Shown here one piece after another: positions 58,316 through 64,000 of a stretch of 64,000 nucleotides of DNA. The stretch comes from Ruminobacter sp964520475. Its GTDB lineage: Bacteria > Pseudomonadota > Gammaproteobacteria > Enterobacterales > Succinivibrionaceae. Position 1 is the first letter of the stretch, and each line of letters starts with the position of its first letter. The notes under the pieces were generated by a model. It searched no databases and was not told where the DNA came from. It worked only from the letters and a program-made list of their open reading frames with translations. The DNA lies in NCBI GenBank assembly GCA_964520475.1, contig CAZFNS010000003.1:1-64000 (forward strand), read 5' to 3'. Made by a program: the position numbers and the translations under genes.

Positions 58316-59790
58316 CACCGCGCCCCTCCCTGCAGAAACGTGTACGGCTCCTGCTCGAGCCACCATTTGGTGTAGGGGTTCACGGCGTGCTTTTCGAGGT
58401 TCTTGACGAATTCGTCGTTCTCGATCGCCGCCAGGATCTGCTCGCCGTATTTCGCCAGGCCCTCGTAGCCCATGCCGAAATGCTCGTCGCCGATGAGCAG
58501 CGACGGGATCCCGAACTTGGCGCCCCAGAGGGTCATGCCGCCGTGCCGCGCCAGCAGGATGTCCGGGCGCACGCGGTTCAGGACGTTGACCAGCTCGAAT
58601 TCCTGTTTGTTGCAGACCGTGTAGTTGGGGATGTCCCCGTAGTCCTCCACGGTGTGCTTGAGCGCGTCGGCGGCCGGATCCCCGTTGTCGTACCGCGGGT
58701 CGTGATGGAAAATCGCCGCGCCGACCGGTTCCATGCCGAGTTCCCGCAGCATGGCGAGCAGGGAATGGCCGTGGGAGGCGCCGGCCGTCACGTAGGCGGT
58801 TTTGCCCTTCAGCTTTTCGCGCAGCTCGCGGATCTTCGGCAGGTACTTCTCCCGCTCTTCGGCCAGGAACTCCTCCACTTCCTTTTCCTTGCCGAGGATC
58901 CGCCCCAGCTCCGCGAACCAGCGCTCCGTCTGGGCGATGCCGTAAGGCTGCGAGTTCTTCAGCTCGGGGACCCCGAACTCCTGCTCGAGCGCCGCGGCCA
59001 GATAGGAGCCGAGCGTGGTGCACGCCTGCACCGTGCAGGCCGCCTCGGACGAGCGCCGCAGGGTCTCGAGCGTTGAGTAAGGGGTGATGTAATTGGGGGT
59101 GTAGCCGAGACGGGCGAACCACCCGCCGAAAACGTCGGTGCCCCAGAAATTGATGACGTTTATGGTTTTGGTTTTCTTCTCGGCGGGTTTGATCAACTTC
59201 CGCGCGATGCCGTGATAGCCGGCGTCGAAGCCGGACGTCCACATTTTGGAGCGGAAGCCCTCGCAGAAGATCGCCACGATCGGTATGCCCAGCTCCTTCT
59301 CCAGCGCGCCGGTCACGCTCTCGACGTCGTCGCCGATGATGCCGGAGGCGCAGGTGGTCAGGACGAAAATCACGCTCGGCCGCGCCCTCCGGAACACTTC
59401 CCGGACGGTTTCCTCCAGCTTGGCCGTCCCGCCGTAGATGGTGTCCTTCTCGGTCAGGTTGGTGGAATAGATTTTGCGCTGCGTGGGCCGGGCGACGCCC
59501 CGCAGCGGCGCGTTGACGCGGTAGGTGAACGCGAATTCGTGCAGGCAGGTCGAGCAGCCCACCGGGCCGTGGCTGATAGTCGCCGCGTCCTGGATCAGGA
59601 TGGCCGTGCAGGCCGCGTTCGCCGTCGAGCAGCCCAGGCACTGGCTGAACGAGCGTTTTTTGTCCCTGAGCTTGCCGCAGTGCGACATGTGCACGAGTTC
59701 TTCCGCGCTGCCCCGGAACCCGGTTATGGTGCCGAGGCGGATCTCGCGCACGGCGACCGACGGCGTTTTCAGATTGACTGTGCTGGTCAT
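58315..59790 (-). CDS. Nitrogenase-like D-type subunit (Mar/Nfl group)
   Basis: 491 residues. Family signature with Cys ligands in SFSQCLGCSTANAAC near 45-60, SHGPVGCSTCLHEF near 73-86 and LTTCASGIIGDDVESV near 146. FINFWGTDVFGG near 213, VQACTTLGSYLAA near 250 (position of the cofactor-binding Cys in NifD) and HGGMTLWGAKFGIPSLLIGDEHFGMGYEG near 420 (in part). The unusual extra Cys pair near the N-terminus (CLGC) is worth noting. It follows the sulfhydrylase gene by 75 nt and should pair with the K-like protein. No NifH-type reductase gene is present in the window. Confidence 0.9.
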   Translation of the reverse strand: MTSTVNLKTPSVAVREIRLGTITGFRGSAEELVHMSHCGKLRDKKRSFSQCLGCSTANAACTAILIQDAATISHGPVGCSTCLHEFAFTYRVNAPLRGVARPTQRKIYSTNLTEKDTIYGGTAKLEETVREVFRRARPSVIFVLTTCASGIIGDDVESVTGALEKELGIPIVAIFCEGFRSKMWTSGFDAGYHGIARKLIKPAEKKTKTINVINFWGTDVFGGWFARLGYTPNYITPYSTLETLRRSSEAACTVQACTTLGSYLAAALEQEFGVPELKNSQPYGIAQTERWFAELGRILGKEKEVEEFLAEEREKYLPKIRELREKLKGKTAYVTAGASHGHSLLAMLRELGMEPVGAAIFHHDPRYDNGDPAADALKHTVEDYGDIPNYTVCNKQEFELVNVLNRVRPDILLARHGGMTLWGAKFGIPSLLIGDEHFGMGYEGLAKYGEQILAAIENDEFVKNLEKHAVNPYTKWWLEQEPYTFLQGGAR

Positions 59791-59865
59791 GAAATCCTCT
59801 CCTTTCGTAAGGTCAAAGTTTTCCGGCCGGAGGCCCCTCCGGCCGTTTCGTTTCCGCGCCGCGGC

Positions 59866-61167
59866 TCAGAAGCCGGCTTTCGCGAAGGCCCGGTCCAGAT
59901 CCGCGATCAGGTCGTCGGGGTCCTCGAGACCGAGCGACAGGCGGATGGTCTCGGGCAGGATCCCCACGTCGGCGAGCTCGGCGGGCCGCAGTTCCCCGTG
60001 GGTCGTCTTGGGCGAATTGACGATCAGGGATTTCGCGTCCCCGACGTTCGCCTGGTAGCCGAAGAGCCGCGTTTCCGTCAGCAGCGTCGCGATCTGGTCG
60101 TCGGTTCCCCTGAGGCCGAACGACAGAACCGTGCCCGCGCCCCGCGGGAAGTACTTTTCCGCGAGTTTGCGGTACGGGCTGCCTTCGACTTCGGGATAGC
60201 TCACCCACGACACGGCGTCGGGGCGCGACCTGAGGTACTCCGCGACCCGGCGGGTGTTGGCGACCTGCTTGGCGATCCGCTCCGAGAGCGTCTCGATCCC
60301 GATCATGATGAGCTGGGCGTCGTAGGGGCTCAGCGCGGCGCCGAGGTACGCGAGCAGCTTTATCCTGACGTACGCCGCGAACGGCAGCCCGGGGAAGGCC
60401 TCGATGAAGCTCCTCTCGTTGTCCTCGGTGTCGCGGGCGACCCAGTGCCTTTTGAAGAACTGCGGGTATTTGTCCTCGGTCCACGGGAACGGCCGGCCCT
60501 CGACTATCACCCCGCCGATGGCGTTGCCGTGGCCGTTGAGACCCTTGGTCGCCGAATAAACGACGATGTCGGCGCCGTGATCCAGCGGCCGGAACAGGTA
60601 CGGGGTCGCGAAGGTGTTGTCGACGATCAGGGGGATCCCGTGCCTGTGCGCGATTTCCGCGAGCAGCTCGATGTCCAGAAGCTTCGCGCCCGGATTGGAA
60701 ATGCTCTCGACGAAGATCGCCTTGGTGTCGGCGCGGACGCCGTTTTCCCAGTCTTCGGGGGAACTGTCGTGGCTTATCAGGTCGAAATTTATGCCCAGGG
60801 CGGGAAACACGTCGTTCTCCAGATCGAACGTGCCGCCGTAAATCTGTTTCGTGGAAAGGATGCGGCCCTTCCCGCCCGTCACGGCCAGGATGGCGTAGCT
60901 CACCGCCGCCATGCCCGAGGCCAGGCCCACCGCGGCGACGCCGCCGTCGAGCGCGGCCACCCGCGCCTCCAGCACGGCCACGGTCGGGTTGGCCACCCGC
61001 GAATAAAGGTATCCGGGCTGGGCCGCCGCGCGGATCCGGTTAAAGTGGTCCGGGCCGTCGAAATCGTACGCCGCCGTGGCGTAAACCGGCACCGCTACCG
61101 AGCGGTTGTGTTCGCCGGAATCGTAACCGCCGCGAACTTTCACCGTGTCAAACTTAAAATCACTCAT
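59866..61167 (-). CDS. metY: O-acetylhomoserine sulfhydrylase
   Basis: 433 residues from the second Met (MSDFKFDTVKVRGGYDSGEH), which has AGGAG nine nt upstream; a start three codons earlier has no room for a ribosome-binding site. PLP enzyme of the Cys/Met metabolism family: RVANPTVAVLEARVAALDGG near 57, the PLP Lys in YSATKGLNGHGNAIGG near 205, EAFPGLPFAAYVR near 255. It joins O-acetylhomoserine with sulfide or methanethiol to homocysteine or methionine. As first gene of the nitrogenase-like operon it would capture methanethiol released by a Mar-type reductase (inference). Confidence 0.94.
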   Translation of the reverse strand: MSDFKFDTVKVRGGYDSGEHNRSVAVPVYATAAYDFDGPDHFNRIRAAAQPGYLYSRVANPTVAVLEARVAALDGGVAAVGLASGMAAVSYAILAVTGGKGRILSTKQIYGGTFDLENDVFPALGINFDLISHDSSPEDWENGVRADTKAIFVESISNPGAKLLDIELLAEIAHRHGIPLIVDNTFATPYLFRPLDHGADIVVYSATKGLNGHGNAIGGVIVEGRPFPWTEDKYPQFFKRHWVARDTEDNERSFIEAFPGLPFAAYVRIKLLAYLGAALSPYDAQLIMIGIETLSERIAKQVANTRRVAEYLRSRPDAVSWVSYPEVEGSPYRKLAEKYFPRGAGTVLSFGLRGTDDQIATLLTETRLFGYQANVGDAKSLIVNSPKTTHGELRPAELADVGILPETIRLSLGLEDPDDLIADLDRAFAKAGF

Positions 61168-61323
61168 CGCCTGCATCTCCTCTTGGGTATCGAAGGTTGG
61201 CGCCGCTCCGCGGTTCGGTCACGGCGTGAAAGGGTAATTCCGCCGGGGCGCGGCCGCCCCGCCCGCCCCGCTCCCGCGGGAAGGGCGCGGCGCGCGTCTT
61301 CCGGGGCGCCCGGAAAACGCGAA

Positions 61324-61362
61324 AGGCCGACTTCAGCCGCGAATACCGCCTGAAATCGGCCT
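61324..61362 (-). repeat. Leader hairpin of the metY operon
   Basis: On the minus strand AGGCCGATTTCAG pairs with CTGAAGTCGGCCT (one G-U pair) in the untranslated leader, about 160 nt before metY, followed by TTCGCGTTTTCC. It might be an attenuator or RNA-stability element; no known riboswitch pattern is recognised. Confidence 0.6.
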
Positions 61363-61393
61363 CTGGTGTTTACAGTCAACCGCGCTGTCTATA

Positions 61394-61416
61394 AAACATA
61401 TATGTTTAGTATGTTT
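61394..61416. promoter_or_regulatory. Operator candidate for the CymR-like regulator
   Basis: Perfect 14-bp palindrome AAACATATATGTTT at 61394-61407, with a further TATGTTT half-site at 61410-61416. The same TATGTT half-site recurs at 61634-61639 before the regulator gene. It covers the predicted -10 box of the metY operon, as expected of a repressor site. Confidence 0.6.
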
Positions 61417-61423
61417 TAGTAAA
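61395..61423 (-). promoter_or_regulatory. Putative promoter of the metY-nitrogenase-like operon
   Basis: TTTACT (61418-61423), 17-nt spacer, TATGTT (61395-61400) on the minus strand, overlapped by the palindrome. The leader would be about 220 nt. Confidence 0.5.
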
Positions 61424-61710
61424 GAAAAACTATAGACCAAAAAGCGGGCATTGTCAAATGCCGCGTTTCCCCGCTTCCCCCAAGACGGGGCAGATCGGAA
61501 ACAAAGCGGCGGAAAGGGTGTTTTTCCGCCCTTAAGTGAGAAGTTTTCCCGGCGGCGCCGGCGCGCCCCGCGCGTTCCGGGGCCGGCCGCGGCGCCTCCG
61601 CCGCGGGTCCCGGTCTTAAAAACCTATTAAAAATATGTTATTATGGGTTTTACTTACCGGCCGGGGTTCCGGCCGGGCGCGCGCACGCGCGGATTCCCCG
61701 GGTGAGACAA
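61424..61710. other. Divergent spacer metY operon / Rrf2 regulator
   Basis: About 290 nt without a gene. It contains GC-rich inverted repeats around 61545-61610 and an AT-rich block 61618-61655 with the regulator's promoter. Confidence 0.5.
61636..61644 (+). promoter_or_regulatory. Extended -10 promoter of the Rrf2-family gene
   Basis: TGTTATTAT (TGn plus TATTAT), 67 nt before the start codon. It contains the TATGTT half-site in overlapping position, which would allow autoregulation. Confidence 0.5.
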
Positions 61711-62148
61711 ATGAGAATATCGAAAAAGGGGCGCTACGCCCTGCACATGATGATCGATCTGGCCGAGCACCGGTACGAAGGCTTCGTCGCCCTCAAAGAA
61801 ATAGCGAACCGCCAGAACATATCCAAGAAATATCTGGAGCAAATCGTTCCCGTTTTCCACAAAGACAATCTGCTTAAAACCAACCGGGGGTTCCAGGGCG
61901 GGTACATGCTGGCCCGGACGCCGGACAAATACACCGTCGGGGACATTCTCCGCCTGACGGAGGGAAGCATGTCGCCCGTGGATCTCGCCGACATCACGGA
62001 GAACCCGAGCGCCGGCAGCGGCGAGCGCGCCCTGCTCCCGGTCTGGGAAGAACTCGACCGTCTGATCAACCGCTATCTGGACAGCGTCACCCTGCAGGAC
62101 ATCCTCGACATGCGGCAGGAGCAGTACGGCAACGACTACGTGATCTGA
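61711..62148 (+). CDS. Rrf2-family regulator, CymR-like
   Basis: 145 residues from the ATG giving MRISKKGRYALHMMIDLAEH, preceded by GGTGAG. The winged helix includes the recognition part ISKKYLEQIVPVFHKDNLLK near 31-50 and GFQGGYMLARTPDKYTVGDI near 55-74. The three Cys that bind [2Fe-2S] in IscR and NsrR are absent (no Cys at all in the protein), so it should not be an Fe-S sensor. This fits CymR, the Cys-metabolism repressor of Firmicutes that acts in complex with CysK. Neighbouring MccA/MccB-like, YezD and MetY genes agree with that. Confidence 0.88.
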   Translation: MRISKKGRYALHMMIDLAEHRYEGFVALKEIANRQNISKKYLEQIVPVFHKDNLLKTNRGFQGGYMLARTPDKYTVGDILRLTEGSMSPVDLADITENPSAGSGERALLPVWEELDRLINRYLDSVTLQDILDMRQEQYGNDYVI

Positions 62149-62195
62149 AAAAACCTCCCGCGGGACGGAAACCGCCCGGGAACGCCCGGGGCGCG

Positions 62196-62227
62196 AAAAA
62201 AAAGCGGGGACGGCGCGCCGCCCCCGC
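62196..62227 (-). terminator. Terminator of the mccB-mccA-like operon
   Basis: On the minus strand GCGGGG...CCCCGC with GC-rich inner pairs runs into eight T residues, 20 nt after the stop codon. Confidence 0.88.
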
Positions 62228-62246
62228 GGATCCGGCCCGCTCCGGT

Positions 62247-63179
62247 CTAAACGGACAGGCTCACGGTCTCGCCGAGGATCCCCTTGGTGAAATAACGGTC
62301 GCCCCGGTCGGGGAAAACGGCGACGATGTTGCCGGTCACCCCTTCGGCGGCGAGTTTCTTCGCCGCGGCGAACGCGGCTCCCGACGACGCCCCGGCGATG
62401 ATCCCTTCCTTCGCGGCCAGTTCCCTGACCCCCGCCACGGCTTCGGCGTCGGTTATCTTGATCACCTTGTCGACCAGCGACATATCCATGGTTTCGGCGA
62501 TGAAGTCGTTGCCGATCCCCTCGATGTCGTAGTCGGAGTGCTCGCCTCCTCCGATCACCGAGCCGACCGGGTCGGCCAGGACCCCCTTGATCTCCGGGTT
62601 CCGTTCCTTTAAGTAGCGGACCACGCCCGAAAACGTGCCGCCGCTTCCGGCGCCCGCGATCAGGTAGTCGATCTTTCCGCCCATGTCCTCGTAGATCTCC
62701 GGCCCCGTCGTCTCGTAATGCGTTTTGGGATTGACCGGGTTGCGGAACTGCCCCAGCGCGAGCGCGCCCGGGATGGCGGCGCGCAGCTCCTCGGCCTTGC
62801 GCTGCGCCCCGAGCATGCCGTCCTCCCGCGGCGTGTGGACGATTTCGGCGCCCAGCGCCCGCATGAGGATCTGCTTTTCCGCCGAGAACTTCGTCGGCAT
62901 GACGAAGATGACGCGGAACCCGCGGTTGAGCGCCGCGAACGCGATCCCGAGACCCGTGTTGCCCGCGGTGGCCTCGATGACGGTGCCCCCGGGTTTCAGG
63001 AGCCCCCGGCGCTCGGCGTCCTCGATCATGGTCCGGCCGATCCGGTCCTTGACGCCCCCGCACGGATTGGCCAGCTCCAGTTTGGCGAACAGACCGACCC
63101 CCTCGGGGAAACCGGCCGAACCGAGGCGCACGGTCGGCGTGTGCCCGATCAGATCCTGCATGGAATCGTAATAAGCCAT
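62247..63179 (-). CDS. O-acetylserine-dependent cystathionine beta-synthase / cysteine synthase
   Basis: 310 residues, fold-type II PLP enzyme. IGHTPTVRL near 11, the PLP Lys in NPCGGVKDRIGRTM near 38-51, ATAGNTGLGIAFA near 69 and AGAGSGGTFSGV near 175. The stretch MPTKFSAEKQILMRALGAEIVHTPREDGM (landmark KFSAEKQILMRALGAE) is closer to B. subtilis MccA than to CysK as I recall them, so it may make cystathionine from homocysteine and O-acetylserine. It starts one nt after the mccB-like gene. In the CymR system a CysK partner senses O-acetylserine, so this protein could also be the co-regulator. Confidence 0.85.
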   Translation of the reverse strand: MAYYDSMQDLIGHTPTVRLGSAGFPEGVGLFAKLELANPCGGVKDRIGRTMIEDAERRGLLKPGGTVIEATAGNTGLGIAFAALNRGFRVIFVMPTKFSAEKQILMRALGAEIVHTPREDGMLGAQRKAEELRAAIPGALALGQFRNPVNPKTHYETTGPEIYEDMGGKIDYLIAGAGSGGTFSGVVRYLKERNPEIKGVLADPVGSVIGGGEHSDYDIEGIGNDFIAETMDMSLVDKVIKITDAEAVAGVRELAAKEGIIAGASSGAAFAAAKKLAAEGVTGNIVAVFPDRGDRYFTKGILGETVSLSV

Positions 63180-63180
63180 G

Positions 63181-64000
63181 TTATTTTACCTCGCTTGCTG
63201 TAATTGCCTGCTCCAGATCGGCAAGCAGATCGCCGGCGTTCTCGATGCCGACGGATAAACGGATCAGACCTTCCGTGATGCCCACTTTCTGCCTCGTCTC
63301 GTACGGGATGGACGCGTGCGTCATGCTGGCGGGATGGCAGACCAGGCTTTCCACGCCGCCGAGGCTTTCCGCGAGGGCGATCAGGCGCAGCGACGCGAAA
63401 AACTTCCGGATGTCGTAGTTCTCGCGAAGCTCGAACGAAATCATCGCCCCGCCGTTTCTGGCCTGTTTTTTGTTGATCTCGTACCCCTGTGCGTCCGGGA
63501 GCCCGGGGTAGTACACTTTTTTCACCGCCTTGCTGTCCCTGAGCCAGACCGCGACCTTCTCCGCGTTCTCCGCGTGCCGGTCGAGCCGGACCCCGAGGGT
63601 CTTGATGCCCCGGATCAGCAGATAGGAGTCGAAGGGCCCGAGGACGCCCCCGGTGGCGTTCTGGATGAAGGCGATCTTCTCGGCGAGTTCCTCGTCGTTC
63701 ACCACGACCAGCCCGGCGACCACGTCGGCGTGCCCGCCCAGGTACTTGGTGGCGCTGTGCACCACGATGTCCGCGCCGAATTCGATCGGCCTCTGCAGAT
63801 AGGGCGTCATGAAGGTGTTGTCCACTATGGTGAGGACGCCGCGCTCTTTCGCGAGCGCCGCGACCCCCGCCAGATCGGTGATCGACAGGAGCGGGTTGGT
63901 GGGCGACTCGATCAGGATCGCCTTCACGTCCGGGGAGATCGCGGCTTCGAGGGCCGCGAGATCGGTCGTGTCCTCGATGGAATAGCCGATGCCGAAGTGG
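63181..64000 (-). CDS. Cystathionine gamma-lyase/synthase family protein, partial
   Basis: The C-terminal 272 codons; the 5' end lies beyond the right edge. ILIESPTNPLLSITD, VDNTFMTPYLQRP, the PLP Lys in HSATKYLGGHADVVAG and GGVESLVCHPASMTHASIP are typical of cystathionine gamma-synthase/lyase. The S of SLVCHPASMTHA fits the MccB/MetB group. Coupled tightly to the MccA-like gene downstream, it probably completes homocysteine-to-cysteine reverse transsulfuration, though gamma-synthase activity is possible. Confidence 0.92.
   Translation of the reverse strand, partial: HFGIGYSIEDTTDLAALEAAISPDVKAILIESPTNPLLSITDLAGVAALAKERGVLTIVDNTFMTPYLQRPIEFGADIVVHSATKYLGGHADVVAGLVVVNDEELAEKIAFIQNATGGVLGPFDSYLLIRGIKTLGVRLDRHAENAEKVAVWLRDSKAVKKVYYPGLPDAQGYEINKKQARNGGAMISFELRENYDIRKFFASLRLIALAESLGGVESLVCHPASMTHASIPYETRQKVGITEGLIRLSVGIENAGDLLADLEQAITASEVK

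Noticed and set aside
54218..61167. True nitrogen-fixation cluster
   Set aside because: There is no nifH, nifE or nifN in view, the K-like protein is short, and the neighbours are sulfur genes under an Rrf2 regulator.

Overview
The window is a 64 kb stretch of a very GC-rich bacterial chromosome, densely packed and almost entirely housekeeping in character. Gene content and order point to a Gram-negative gammaproteobacterium: kdsA and hldC (LPS sugars), an RcsF-like lipoprotein next to trmO, prfA-prmC-kdsA, prfC-serB-radA in one run, purH-purD beside HU and a YjaG (DUF416) gene, an Rsd-like anti-sigma protein, an E. coli AlaA-like aminotransferase and FabV all recall Enterobacteria/Aeromonadales arrangements. 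Pyruvate formate-lyase activase, the long Pta and a nitrogenase-like operon suggest an anaerobe. A high-GC relative of the Succinivibrionaceae is my guess, but the family is not proven by the sequence.

Layout. 0-3.7 kb: c-di-GMP phosphodiesterase (degenerate GGDEF, intact EAL) followed by a membrane-anchored BMP-family binding protein with a hexapeptide-repeat tail. 4-10.3 kb: metK, a DUF5718-like protein, rsmE, queF, and a TPR membrane protein. 10.4-10.8 kb: four-tRNA operon (Pro-Arg-His-Leu). 11-18 kb: TSUP permease, lipoprotein, folD, fabV, dacB, alaA. 18-31 kb: DUF4357 protein, rRNA m5C methyltransferase, DEAD-box helicase with a long leader, yjaG, second TSUP, purHD, HU, HAD phosphatase, YddA-like ABC transporter, PilZ. 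31-34.9 kb: leuBCD with a long leader full of U-tracts. 34.9-37.6 kb: M23 peptidase, rsd-like, PilZ. 37.7-47.4 kb: NSS transporter, radA, phosphoesterase, serB, prfC; then kdsA, prmC, prfA.

47.5-48.65 kb: the most unusual locus, a self-contained operon (promoter, five tandem micro-genes, terminator) coding for five near-identical 32-34 residue peptides with a constant Cys-free aromatic C-terminal half ending in Tyr. They look like precursors of a ribosomally made, post-translationally modified peptide (RiPP), or a new small-protein family. No maturase is adjacent apart from a normal-looking pflA.

48.9-54.2 kb: pflA, pta, trmO-rcsF, tRNA-Ala/tRNA-Gly and hldC. 54.2-64 kb: a sulfur-responsive island. 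A CymR-like Rrf2 regulator sits divergently from a seven-gene operon (O-acetylhomoserine sulfhydrylase, nitrogenase-like D and K subunits, NifX-like, YezD/DUF2292, NifB-like radical SAM, NifS-like desulfurase) and next to a convergent mccB-mccA-like transsulfuration pair. The best hypothesis is a methylthio-alkane-reductase-like (Mar) system that scavenges organic sulfur for methionine/cysteine synthesis. The required NifH-type reductase is not in the window. The 14-bp palindrome over the operon promoter is the obvious operator candidate.
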